DNA from: Streptomyces brasiliensis
GTDB lineage: Bacteria; Actinomycetota; Actinomycetes; Streptomycetales; Streptomycetaceae
Assembly (NCBI RefSeq): GCF_014647875.1
Contig: NZ_BMQA01000024.1
Coordinates: 1 to 64,000 of the forward strand
Direction of reading: 5' to 3'
Length of the DNA: 64,000 nucleotides
This document shows positions 40,980-49,452 of this stretch, in pieces. The notes beneath the pieces were generated by a model. It ran no database searches. It was not told where the DNA came from and worked only from the letters and a program-made list of their open reading frames with translations. Position numbers and translations under genes: made by a program. The stretch's first letter is position 1; the number at the start of each line of letters is the position of its first letter.

Positions 40980-41591
40980 ATGGAAAGTGAATCGCCTCAG
41001 CCACCATCCGGTCCTCCCGCGGCCAAGAGGCCGCGCAACGCGGCAGCGACCCGTGAGGCGATCCTCAGATCCGCGGTGGAAGCCTTCACCCGCGTCGGCT
41101 ACGACGGGGCGGGCGTGCGGGACATCGCCAAGGAAGCGGGCGTAACCGCGATGCTGGTCAACCGCTACTTCGGGTCCAAGGAACAGCTCTTCGCCGAGAC
41201 CGTGGACGCCTCCTTCGCCCCGCGCACCGTCGTGACGGACGATCCCGCGACGCTGAGCCGCGACATCGCCAAGTCGCTCGTGGACCGCACCGGCCCGGAA
41301 GCCGACCACCTGAGTCCCTTCCTGCTGATGCTGCGCTCGGCGCCCAACCCGCGTACCGCCGAGATCGCCCGTGCCGGCATCGAGCGGCATGTGGAACGGG
41401 AACTGACCGGCATGCTCACGGGCGAGCAGGCGAGAGAACGCTCCGCACTGGCCCTCGCAGTGATCGCCGGAGTGTGGCTGATGCGAAAGGTCATCGGCGA
41501 CACCGCACTGGTCGAGGCCGACGCCGACGACCTCACCCGCCGCCTGGAAGACGTCCTGCGGGTCCTGCTGGAAGACCCCGAGCCGAAATGA
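40980..41591 (+). CDS. TetR-family regulator
   Basis: A 203-residue repressor. The N-terminal helix-turn-helix (about 20-65) reads TREAILRSAVEAFTRVGYDGAGVRDIAKEAGVTAMLVNRYFGSKEQLFAETV, a textbook TetR pattern. The C-terminal ligand domain is helical and ends in DDLTRRLEDVLRVLLEDP. The ATG at 40980 is preferred over an upstream GTG because the palindromic operator then lies at a normal distance. The gene downstream is on the opposite strand, so its targets are probably itself and the SDR genes that share its operator sequence. Confidence 0.88.
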   Translation: MESESPQPPSGPPAAKRPRNAAATREAILRSAVEAFTRVGYDGAGVRDIAKEAGVTAMLVNRYFGSKEQLFAETVDASFAPRTVVTDDPATLSRDIAKSLVDRTGPEADHLSPFLLMLRSAPNPRTAEIARAGIERHVERELTGMLTGEQARERSALALAVIAGVWLMRKVIGDTALVEADADDLTRRLEDVLRVLLEDPEPK

Positions 41592-41636
41592 GGGCCTGAG
41601 CGGTCCGGCCGCGCACAGGATCAACGGCACCGCAGG

Positions 41637-42500
41637 TCAGACGTCGTACGCGTAGAAGCCGCGGCCGCTCTTGCGGCCCAGCTGCCGGGCCGCGACCATG
41701 CGCCGCAGCAGAGCGGGCGGCGCGTACAGCGGTTCCTTGAACTCCGCGTACATCGACTCCGCGACCGACTGCGCGGTGTCGAGGCCGATGAGATCGAGCA
41801 GCCGCAGCGGGCCCATCGGGTGGGCGCAGCCCAGCTCCATACCGCGGTCGATGTCGTCAGCGCTGGCCTGGCCCGACTCGAGCATGCGCACCGCCGACAG
41901 CAGGTAGGGCACCAGGAGTGCGTTGACCACGAAGCCCGACCGGTCGGTGGCGGTCACCGTCCGCTTGCCCAACTGCTCGGTGGCGAAGTCACGGGCACGG
42001 GCGAAGGTCTGCTCGCTGGTGGCGAGGGACGGGATGACCTCCACCAGGCGCTGCACCGGTACCGGATTGAAGAAGTGCAGGCCGATGACCCGGTCGGGGC
42101 ACTGCGTGGCCATGGCCAGGTCGACGATGGGAATGGAGGACGTGTTGGTGGCGATGACCGCATCGTCGCCCTGCACGACCTTGCCGAGCATCGCCAGCAC
42201 CTCGGCCTTGATCTCGCGCTTCTCGGCCACGGCCTCGATGACGAACTGACGGTCCTGCATGTCGGCGAGATCATGGGTGAACGAGATACGGCCGAGCGCG
42301 GCCGTCAGCTGCTCCTCGGTGAGCTTGCCGCGCCGCACGCCGCGCTCGAGCGAGCCGGTGATGCGCCGGCGACCGTCCTTCGCGGTCTGGGGCGTCGCTT
42401 CACCGACCAGGACGTCAAGTCCGCGCAGAGCGGCCACTTCCGCGATGCCGGACCCCATCAGGCCGCAGCCGACGATGCCGAGGCGGGACACGCTTTCCAT
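41637..42500 (-). CDS. 3-hydroxyacyl-CoA (3-hydroxybutyryl-CoA) dehydrogenase
   Basis: NAD-dependent oxidation of a 3-hydroxyacyl-CoA to the 3-oxo form. The 287-residue protein has the Rossmann motif GIVGCGLMGSGIAEVA at 8-23, the Ser in NTSSIPI, the catalytic His/Glu pair in GLHFFNPVPVQRLVEV and the closing ELGCAHPMGPLRLLDLIGLD. The length fits the stand-alone PaaH/FadB2 type. The ATG at 42500 follows AAGGATTG. It lies 160 bases downstream of the thiolase, with a mutase remnant between, so the pair gives the last two steps of a beta-oxidation-like cycle. Confidence 0.92.
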   Translation of the reverse strand: MESVSRLGIVGCGLMGSGIAEVAALRGLDVLVGEATPQTAKDGRRRITGSLERGVRRGKLTEEQLTAALGRISFTHDLADMQDRQFVIEAVAEKREIKAEVLAMLGKVVQGDDAVIATNTSSIPIVDLAMATQCPDRVIGLHFFNPVPVQRLVEVIPSLATSEQTFARARDFATEQLGKRTVTATDRSGFVVNALLVPYLLSAVRMLESGQASADDIDRGMELGCAHPMGPLRLLDLIGLDTAQSVAESMYAEFKEPLYAPPALLRRMVAARQLGRKSGRGFYAYDV

Positions 42501-42525
42501 GGCAATCCTTGTCTCGAGGGGATGT

Positions 42526-42636
42526 TCAGACGTTGCTGCGGTATTCACCGCCGACTTCGAAGAAGGCTTCGGTGACCTGTTGCAGTGAGCACACCCGGGC
42601 GGCGTCCATCAACGCGGCGAAGACGTTGCGGCCGCC
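42526..42636 (-). pseudogene. C-terminal fragment of a B12-dependent acyl-CoA mutase
   Basis: The minus-strand frame ending at 42526 reads GRNVFAALMDAARVCSLQQVTEAFFEVGGEYRSNV and stops. This is the characteristic tail of IcmF or methylmalonyl-CoA-mutase-like proteins. The body of about 1000 residues is missing, and the upstream sequence is the thiolase end. It is a deletion scar, showing that a mutase gene once followed the thiolase in this operon. Confidence 0.5.
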
Positions 42637-42659
42637 CCTGCGCCTGCAACCGCTCCGGC

Positions 42660-43847
42660 TCAGCCGTCCCACCGCCGGAACAGGGCGGCCAGCGCCTGCC
42701 CGCCACCGATGCACATGGTGACGACGCCGAATTCGAGATCACGGCGCACGAGGTCCTTCACGACACGCAGCGTCAGGATGGCACCCGTGGCACCGACCGG
42801 ATGCCCCAGGGCGATGGCTCCGCCATACGGGTTGGTGCGCTGCGGATCGAGCCCCGCGTCCCGGATCACCGTAACCGCCTGTGAGGCGAAAGCCTCATTC
42901 AGCTCGACGATCCCGACGCCCCGGGGACTGAGACCGGTCTTCCGGAACAGCTTGCTCAACGCCAGAACCGGGGCGTATCCCATCAACTCCGGCTCCAGCG
43001 AGGCAGTTGCCACCGCCTCCAGGGACGCCAGACCCGACAGGCCCTTCTGCCGTGCCACAGAGGCACGCGCCAGTACGACGGCCGCGCCGCCGTCGTTGAT
43101 CCCGGAAGAGTTCCCGGCCGTCACTGTTCCCTCGGCTTCGAAGGCCGGTCGCAGGCGAGCGAGAGCCTCCAGCGTGGTCTGGGGCCGAGGGTGTTCATCC
43201 GTGTCCACCACACCGGGACCTCGGCGGCCGGGCACCTCGACCGGCACGATCTCTTCCCGGAACACGGCGAGGGAAGCCTCTGCTGCGGCTCGCCGCTGGC
43301 TCTCCAGCGCGAACTCGTCCTGCTCCGCACGGCTCACGCCGTACTTGCGGGCGACCATCTCGGCGGTGCGGCCCATGTGCACACCGTGGAACGGGTCGGT
43401 GAGGATGCCCACCGTTCCGTCGAGCAGGGTGCGATCGCCCAACTGATAGCCGGCTCGTGCGCCGAAGTCGAGGAACGGCATCCGGGACATGCTCTCGTCG
43501 CCACCGGCCACGGCGACATCCGCGCTTCCCCAGCGCATCTGCATGGCCGCCGACCAGACCGCCTGCAATCCGCTGCCGCACAGCCGGTTGACCGTGTAGG
43601 CGGGAGTGCTCACCGGCAGTCCGGCCGCCAGTGCCACCCGGCGAGCGTTGTAGGCGTCCGGCCCCACCTGACCGATGCAGCCCATGACGACCTCGTCGAC
43701 GTCCTTCCCGTCGACGCCGGCCCGCCGCAGCGCCTCGCCCACCGCCTGCGCACCCAGTTGATGCGCCGGGACCTCCTTCAGCGAGCCGCCGAAACCGCCC
43801 ACCGGCGTCCGTGCTCCGTCAATGACGACGATCGGTTCAACAGTCAC
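42660..43847 (-). CDS. Acetyl-CoA acetyltransferase/3-ketoacyl-CoA thiolase
   Basis: Thiolytic cleavage of a 3-ketoacyl-CoA. The 395-residue protein has the acylated Cys in RLCGSGLQAV (Cys 90), NEAFA, GHPVGATGA with the active-site His, and the second Cys in CIGGGQALA. The GTG at 43847 is chosen because GGAGG is eight bases upstream; a TTG six bases earlier is too close to it. It is followed by a mutase scar and the hydroxyacyl-CoA dehydrogenase. A perfect copy of the 19-bp element lies about 83-101 bases upstream, placing it in the same regulon as the ring-cleavage operon. Confidence 0.93.
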   Translation of the reverse strand: MTVEPIVVIDGARTPVGGFGGSLKEVPAHQLGAQAVGEALRRAGVDGKDVDEVVMGCIGQVGPDAYNARRVALAAGLPVSTPAYTVNRLCGSGLQAVWSAAMQMRWGSADVAVAGGDESMSRMPFLDFGARAGYQLGDRTLLDGTVGILTDPFHGVHMGRTAEMVARKYGVSRAEQDEFALESQRRAAAEASLAVFREEIVPVEVPGRRGPGVVDTDEHPRPQTTLEALARLRPAFEAEGTVTAGNSSGINDGGAAVVLARASVARQKGLSGLASLEAVATASLEPELMGYAPVLALSKLFRKTGLSPRGVGIVELNEAFASQAVTVIRDAGLDPQRTNPYGGAIALGHPVGATGAILTLRVVKDLVRRDLEFGVVTMCIGGGQALAALFRRWDG

Positions 43848-43929
43848 GTTCAAGACCTCCTGGAACGCGGCCGCGGATCCCCTTGGAGTACACGGCGGCT
43901 GCTACCGGGAAACGCCGGGTCTCCCTAGA

Positions 43930-43948
43930 TTGCTCCTATGATTACCCT
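43930..43948. promoter_or_regulatory. 19-bp regulon element, copy 4 (thiolase)
   Basis: TTGCTCCTATGATTACCCT on the plus strand is the exact complement of the copy at 39566. Relative to its gene the orientation is inverted compared with the Rieske operon copy, so the site probably works in either orientation. Confidence 0.8.
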
Positions 43949-44284
43949 GAATGCGAATCACTGTCCAGGGCCGGGCGCGGCCCACCGGCAGTGGCCCCGG
44001 GTTCCCCTCACGCCCGCACCCGGCTGTCCGGCCGGGCGCCGAGCCCCACGTGACGACGACCGCGTACGCGGCCGCTTGTCCATGGCGCGAGCGGCGTCGT
44101 CGCCGGAGGGCCGCAGAACGCCGCTCTTCTCGGCCGCCTCCCGGACCGCCCGTGCCGGGTCGGCGGGGCAGGCGTTCACGAGAACCCGACAGCAGATGTT
44201 CATCGATTTCGACAGCACAGAGCGGTCCGGAAGTTTCGAACGGTCCGTCGCCTGATGACGTCGGACAGCCCTCGGGCCTAAGGT
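43949..44284. other. Intergenic stretch, no gene seen
   Basis: About 335 bases between divergent genes. Apart from the regulon element at its left edge, nothing was recognised. Confidence 0.45.
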
Positions 44285-45370
44285 GTGCCGGTGATCTTCA
44301 AGAGGAAGCAGAAGGCCTCGGACCTCGGCGCCGCCGTGTCCCAGCTGGAGCAGGCCGTTGACGCTCGTGACGGTACCCGCACCGAGCGTGCCTTCGCCGC
44401 CGCGATCAAGGGTGTGCAACAGGCGACGGACGCCGAACGCGTCCTGGCGGGGCCCCGGTTGGCCGCACTGCTCCCCGTCTTTCCGCCCACCGGCCCGCGC
44501 CCCCTACTGGCGTCGGCGGCCGGCTTCTGCGTCGAGCGTGGGGCCGATCCGACGGCCTGCGCGGAACCGATCCTCGGCGGCGTACACCGAGACCTGCTCG
44601 ACGCGTTGGAGTTCGCCCGCCGCTGGACAGCCGCCGGCGGGGCCGAGGACGAACTGCCTGAGCCCGACGAGAAGATCATCGACGATGCGCTACTGGCCCG
44701 CCTGGGCGGCGACGCGTACGAGGCCACGCGGTTGGCGCTGGCCTGGTGCTCGGTCGATGAATGGCAGCCGCCCGCGTTGGCCGTGCTGTGCCGCAGCGCA
44801 GAGGTGCGCCGTCGGCATGCGGCCACGCTCCTCCCCGCCTGCCGCGACCTGGCAGACCTGGAGCGGCACGACCTCAAGTGCCTGGCCTACGCACTGGCGG
44901 TCCTGGACGACGAGCCCCTGGTCGTGCTGCACCGGCCCACCGGGACCGGGTTCGAGGTGCGCATCGGCGGCATCGGGGACAACTTCCAGTTGCACACGCT
45001 GCTCGCTCACGTCCTCGTCGGCGGCGGGCACGTGCCCGGCACCGCGCCTTCGGCTGAGAGCGTCCGCCTGGCCACGGGCCCCGAGCCCGCCCGAGGACGC
45101 ACCGAGGCCGTCGCGACCGGGGCCTTCGAACTCCTCGCCCCGGACGGCGAGCGGATCTGGAACGAAGGGCTGCCCGACGACATCCCGGTGGTGGAGGGAT
45201 GCCGCCTGCTTGTGCTGGACGAGCCGATGTATCGACGCAGTTGGAACGCCGACCGGTTCTTCCCACTGCTCCCGGGTACGGCCGAGCTGACCCGCGTCCT
45301 GTCCACCGACGAGGCGCGGACCTGGTTCGCCCGCACATCGTCCGGCAACGGGACCTACCGGGCTTCCTGA
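44285..45370 (+). CDS. Conserved Streptomyces hypothetical protein
   Basis: A 361-residue soluble protein starting at a GTG (44285, or 44291 with AAGG upstream). It has a basic N-terminus (FKRKQKASDLG), an Ala/Leu-rich helical first half, and a beta-rich second half (DEPLVVLHRPTGTGFEVRIGGIGDNFQLHTLLAHVLVG; DGERIWNEGLPDDIPVVEGCRLLVLDEPMYRRSW). No named domain or catalytic motif is recognised. Codon use and composition look like a real gene. It stands alone between the thiolase and a terminator. Confidence 0.65.
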   Translation: MPVIFKRKQKASDLGAAVSQLEQAVDARDGTRTERAFAAAIKGVQQATDAERVLAGPRLAALLPVFPPTGPRPLLASAAGFCVERGADPTACAEPILGGVHRDLLDALEFARRWTAAGGAEDELPEPDEKIIDDALLARLGGDAYEATRLALAWCSVDEWQPPALAVLCRSAEVRRRHAATLLPACRDLADLERHDLKCLAYALAVLDDEPLVVLHRPTGTGFEVRIGGIGDNFQLHTLLAHVLVGGGHVPGTAPSAESVRLATGPEPARGRTEAVATGAFELLAPDGERIWNEGLPDDIPVVEGCRLLVLDEPMYRRSWNADRFFPLLPGTAELTRVLSTDEARTWFARTSSGNGTYRAS

Positions 45371-45463
45371 CTCGCGCGAACAGGGTGCTGACCACTCACA
45401 CGTCCCGGAGCGTGACCGCCACGAATCGACGCGTCGACCATCCGGCCGCGCACCGTCGGACCT

Positions 45464-45500
45464 GCCGGGCCACTTGAGCAGGGTCTGCGAGTGGCCCGGC
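45464..45500. terminator. Stem-loop between convergent genes
   Basis: An 11-bp perfect stem, GCCGGGCCACT (45464-45474) with its complement at 45490-45500, and a 15-base loop. It lies between the ends of the hypothetical gene and the SDR gene. No T tract is seen. Confidence 0.5.
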
Positions 45501-45514
45501 GACGAGCGTCCGCG

Positions 45515-46441
45515 TCACAGGATGTGAGGGGCCTTGCTGCCGGTGGCGAGCACGGTCCGCGGCAGCAGGTCGACGAGTTCGTCGTACGACCACGGGCCGT
45601 TCTGCTCGTCGCGGAATATCGTCCGCGTCTCGACGGGATGGCTGTAGATGCCGATCTTGCCCCCACCGGCCCGGAAGACACAGCCCGTCACATCGGCTGC
45701 GGCGTCCGAGGCCAGGTAGACGACGATCGGCGCGACCATGCCCGCGTCGGCCCGCGCCTCCTTGGCCTTCAGCCGGCGCTCGCTCATGGCACCGGAGGCC
45801 ACGAGCGCGGCGTCGCGCTGCTTGGCGTCCTCGGTCATCCTGGTCAGGGCGAACGGCGCGATGGCGTTGACCGTGATGCCGTCGGTGTTGAGTTCCCAGG
45901 CCAGCTCGTAGGTCAGGCTCACGACACCGCCCTTGGACGCGGCGTACTCGGGGTTGCCGATCGGCGCCGCCCACTGGTTCGAGCACGTGTTGACGATGCG
46001 TCCGCCGCCGTACTGCCGCAGCACCGGAATCGCGCTACGGCACATGGCGAAGGTTCCCTTGAGGTTGACGTCGATGGTCAGCTCGAAGTCCTCCTCCGTC
46101 ACATCTTCGATCTTGTGCTGTCGGACGATCCCCGCGTTGTTCACCAGGATGTCGAGTCGGCCGAACTGCTCGACCGCGGTGTCGACCACACGGGTCGCGC
46201 CCTCCCAGTCCGCCACGGACTCGTAGCTGGCCACCGCGTGGCCACCCTGGGCGCGGATGAACTCCACCACCTCGTCGGCCGGTCCCTCGGCGGCCCCGTG
46301 GCCGTCAGCCCTCACGCCGACATCATTGACGACGACCTTCGCCCCGGCAGTCGCCAGCGCGATCGCCTCACCCCGGCCGATGCCACGTCCGGCACCGGTC
46401 ACGATGGCCACACGGCCGTCCAGCGGCCCTCGTTCGGCCAT
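45515..46441 (-). CDS. Short-chain dehydrogenase/reductase
   Basis: A 308-residue NAD(P)-dependent oxidoreductase. The cofactor motif GAGRGIGRG is at about 16-24, then NNAGI, and a catalytic set with Ser in TCSNQWAAP and YAASK. An extended C-terminus (about 245-308) is longer than in the classical 250-residue enzymes and resembles the multifunctional-enzyme-type 3-hydroxyacyl-CoA dehydrogenases. The ATG at 46441 follows GGAGGAAGTC. Substrate unknown; a CoA-linked hydroxyl is plausible next to thiolase and dehydrogenase genes. Confidence 0.85.
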   Translation of the reverse strand: MAERGPLDGRVAIVTGAGRGIGRGEAIALATAGAKVVVNDVGVRADGHGAAEGPADEVVEFIRAQGGHAVASYESVADWEGATRVVDTAVEQFGRLDILVNNAGIVRQHKIEDVTEEDFELTIDVNLKGTFAMCRSAIPVLRQYGGGRIVNTCSNQWAAPIGNPEYAASKGGVVSLTYELAWELNTDGITVNAIAPFALTRMTEDAKQRDAALVASGAMSERRLKAKEARADAGMVAPIVVYLASDAAADVTGCVFRAGGGKIGIYSHPVETRTIFRDEQNGPWSYDELVDLLPRTVLATGSKAPHIL

Positions 46442-47054
46442 GACTTCCTCCTTGCACGCAATGGTTGTTCGCGCGCTCTTCGAAGGCTTCAGCGCGCAGC
46501 GCCTACGGTGCATCGGCGCTGCGAGCGCCGATGAGCATGAGCTGGTTTCGCGAGTCGGGGGACGATCCGACGCAGTGCACCGACAACGAGCGGGAACAGA
46601 ACCTCGCCGGGCAGACGGGTTCGGAAACCCTGTGCCACAGCGGCCAATGTCCGGGTCTGCACTCCGCGGAAACTCATATGTCGTCAGCGGGCTGATTCGG
46701 CACCGAGGCGCGGTGTGGTCACCAAGTCCGGCCACGGTGTGATTGAGCAAACCCGACGGTCGATCGTCTCACCGACGAAAACCCATTATAAACACACTCC
46801 TGCATACGTATGACCCGTTTGTCTGTCGTCGCGGACTTGGCGTGCTCGGCTGCCGGACACCCAACGCCGGCTTCTTCGGTGCCGCGCGGTCGCTGACCGT
46901 CGAGGGGGTCCTCGATGAGACAAGTCACTTTCCACGCGGCCAATGTAGTCAAGCCGACGATACAAGTCTACAGTTGCATACATACTGGATCCGGAGCCCG
47001 AACACTTGAAAGTCCGGCCCGACCGGCGGGCCGCCGAACTGGGGACTCGTCGCG
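46442..47054. other. Intergenic stretch with a TetR-type operator
   Basis: About 610 bases with no convincing gene. It has a CATACGTATG palindrome near 46803 and the TetR-type site at 46966. Confidence 0.45.
46966..46981. promoter_or_regulatory. TetR operator, probable copy 2
   Basis: GTCTACAGTTGCATAC keeps the GTCTAC half-site and spacing of the operator at 40933; the other half differs at two positions. It lies 74 bases upstream of the DUF1877 gene and 525 bases from the SDR start. Confidence 0.4.
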
Positions 47055-47552
47055 GTGAGCATCCACCTGCACCTTCGCGCCGTCGCGGAATCCGAGATCC
47101 GGGACGACCACACCTGGCTTGCGGCGTTCATGTCCGAGGCTTGGGACAACCACCCCGACGAGTACGCGGCCGGTATCGCCGACTCGATCGATAAGGTCTT
47201 CAACTCCGTCAATGACCTCTACGCCGCAGCCGATGTCTTCGATGCAGACGCCGACAAGCCCTGGACGCTGCCGATTTACGGCGGTCGCCCCGTGGCACAC
47301 AGAGCTGATGCCGACCCCTCCGACCCGCCCCTGATGGTTCTGGAGCCGCCTGGGGTGTCACAGGCCGCAGAGTTCCTCGCGACTGTCTCTTTCGACGAGC
47401 TGTGGAACGTTGCCGGTGCCAAGCTCGGCGGCCGCGTCCGGGAGGAGGCGCAGGCCAGGCAGGAGTTCCTCGACCATCACAGGGACCTCCAAGGGTTCTA
47501 CGGGCGGGCGGCTTCAGCAGGCCACGCCGTGGTCAAAGCGGTGTGGGCTTGA
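47055..47552 (+). CDS. DUF1877 (YfbM-like) family protein
   Basis: A 165-residue cytoplasmic protein. The family pattern is visible: SIHLHLRAVAESEIRDDHTWLAAFM, an acidic helical middle, LPIYGGRPV and a C-terminal YGRAASAGHAVVKAVW. The GTG at 47055 has only a weak ribosome site. Function of the family is unknown; some members occur near toxin/immunity genes, but nothing of that kind is adjacent here. Confidence 0.7.
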   Translation: MSIHLHLRAVAESEIRDDHTWLAAFMSEAWDNHPDEYAAGIADSIDKVFNSVNDLYAAADVFDADADKPWTLPIYGGRPVAHRADADPSDPPLMVLEPPGVSQAAEFLATVSFDELWNVAGAKLGGRVREEAQARQEFLDHHRDLQGFYGRAASAGHAVVKAVWA

Positions 47553-47681
47553 GAGACACAACCGCAGACGTCCTTCGGGGTCAGCGGTGCGTTCCGGTGC
47601 CTCCTGCTGTCGGCGCACCTGGACTCGGCGGACGCGTTCACCGGGAGCCCTGGTATCCAGCGTGAACGGCTATGCGTGGCG

Positions 47682-48080
47682 TCAACGTGCGAACTTCTCG
47701 ATGGCCGCCGGGGTGACGGGTGTGAAGAAGTTGACGAGATTGCCGTCGGGGTCGCGGAACAGCAGCGACCGATTGCCCCAGGGCATCGTGGTGGGCTCAT
47801 TGACGAAGTCGGTGACGAAGCCGGTCAGGTTCTGGTGCACGCGGTCCACGTCGTCGGCGAGGAATTCGGTGATCACGCTGTGGTTGTCCGCCGGGCGGGC
47901 AGAGCCAGGGGCGAACAGCGGGACGGTGCGGGTGCCGGCGATCGCGAGGGTGGCGTTGGGGGTCTTGAGTTCGGCGAAGTCCTCGGTGGCCCAGATCGCT
48001 TGCACCCCTGTGGCTCGCTCGTAGAACTTGACGAGGCGCGCGACGTCGCTGGTGATGATGCGGATCGAGACAAAATCCAT
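47682..48080 (-). CDS. VOC (glyoxalase/bleomycin-resistance fold) protein
   Basis: A 132-residue single-domain member of the vicinal oxygen chelate superfamily. It starts FVSIRIITSDVARLVKFYERATG and ends with SLLFRDPDGNLVNFF, the classic second-half motif whose Glu is replaced by Asn-Phe here. It may be an enzyme or a binding protein. It is divergent from the WYL regulator with 91 bases between, which suggests that the regulator controls it. Confidence 0.82.
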   Translation of the reverse strand: MDFVSIRIITSDVARLVKFYERATGVQAIWATEDFAELKTPNATLAIAGTRTVPLFAPGSARPADNHSVITEFLADDVDRVHQNLTGFVTDFVNEPTTMPWGNRSLLFRDPDGNLVNFFTPVTPAAIEKFAR

Positions 48081-48171
48081 GGGGATCTCCTTGGCTGCTG
48101 GAATCGCTGCACTCCGCAGACTAGGAGAAATAGTGGACAGAATCGGTCCTGTATTCACGTAGGCTGTGGAC

Positions 48172-49158
48172 ATGCCTCGACCCACCGGCCGCGTGCTGAC
48201 ACTCCTGGAGCTGCTGCAGTCGGGCGGCACCCGGACGGTGGCGGAACTCGCCGATCGGCTCGGCGTCGAAGGGCGCACCGTGCGGCGGTACGTGGACCAG
48301 CTGATCGACCTCGACGTGCCCGTGGAATCGGTGCGCGGCCGCTACGGCGGGTACCGGCTCGCTTCCGGGTACCGCTTGCCTCCGCTCATGCTCAGCGACG
48401 ACGAGGCGCTGGCCGTGCTGCTCGGCCTGATCGCCGGCCGCCGAGCAGGGTTGACGACGGAGCACACGGCAAGCGAGACGGCATCGGCCAAGATCCGGCG
48501 AGTGCTGCCCAAGCACACCACCCAACGGCTCGACACACTCCTGGAATCTCTTGCCTTCACGGACCAGCCGGGTGAACTCGACACCCCGGACACCGGGGTC
48601 CTGCTCACCATCACCGATGCGGTGCGCCACCGCCGACCGGTCTCGATCCGCTACACCGACAGCGACGGCCGTCGCAGCGATCGCACACTGCACGCGTACG
48701 GGATCGTCGCCCATTCGGGCCGGTGGTACGTCACGGGCAAGGACGCCCGAATCGGCGAGGACCGAACCTTCCGGCTCGATCGCATCGCAGATGCGCGGAC
48801 CCTGCCCGGCTCATTCGAAGCGCCCGTCGGTCCCGGTCCGGCACAACGCGTGTTGTCAGGATTCGCCACGGCTGAGTACCAGCATGAGGTGACCTTGCGG
48901 ATCCACGGGACAGTTGAGCAGATCCGCGCCCATCTTCCCGCCAGCATCGCGAGGCTGGAGGAGCACGAGCCCGCGGCAGGCCAGGACCGAGCGGCCGAGC
49001 GCTGGCTGCGCGCCGAGCTACGGGTGGAGCGGCTCGACTGGTTGCCTCCGGCACTCGCCTCACTCGACCGGCCGTTCGTCATCGAGCGCCCCGATGAACT
49101 GCGCGATCTCGTCATCGCGCTCGCCGATCGCCTCGCGTCCTTCGCCCGCCGAGCCTGA
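48172..49158 (+). CDS. WYL-domain transcriptional regulator (YafY type)
   Basis: A 328-residue regulator. An N-terminal winged helix (about 1-60: GRVLTLLELLQSGGTRTVAELADRLGVEGRTVRRYVDQL) is followed by the WYL ligand domain (about 130-210), here with GRWYVTGKDARIGEDRTFRLDRI, and a C-terminal WCX extension. The ATG at 48172 is preceded by TAGGCT, a fair -10 box at a distance giving a leaderless message. It is divergent from the VOC gene and probably represses it until a ligand arrives. Confidence 0.88.
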   Translation: MPRPTGRVLTLLELLQSGGTRTVAELADRLGVEGRTVRRYVDQLIDLDVPVESVRGRYGGYRLASGYRLPPLMLSDDEALAVLLGLIAGRRAGLTTEHTASETASAKIRRVLPKHTTQRLDTLLESLAFTDQPGELDTPDTGVLLTITDAVRHRRPVSIRYTDSDGRRSDRTLHAYGIVAHSGRWYVTGKDARIGEDRTFRLDRIADARTLPGSFEAPVGPGPAQRVLSGFATAEYQHEVTLRIHGTVEQIRAHLPASIARLEEHEPAAGQDRAAERWLRAELRVERLDWLPPALASLDRPFVIERPDELRDLVIALADRLASFARRA

Positions 49159-49452
49159 CAGCGAGGAACCAATGTCATGAGATGGCACATCTACACCTCC
49201 GATACACGGCCTCGTGCGGCCGGTATGACGTGAGCGAGCTTGGCCGGGGTTCTGTCGTGTGCCATCGCACACATGCTTGCCGAGCGCACCGTGCCCGGTG
49301 CCGGGAGCGTCATCGAGGCGCTGTGCCGGTACCCAGCGCGGTGAAGACGGGGAACTCTGTGGCGGGAAGGGATGGCATGGTGCTCCGGTGCGGGTGCCGT
49401 GCCGTTGTCGTTCGGCACCCGCACCGGCCACGGCCGCCTGCCCGCGGTGGGT

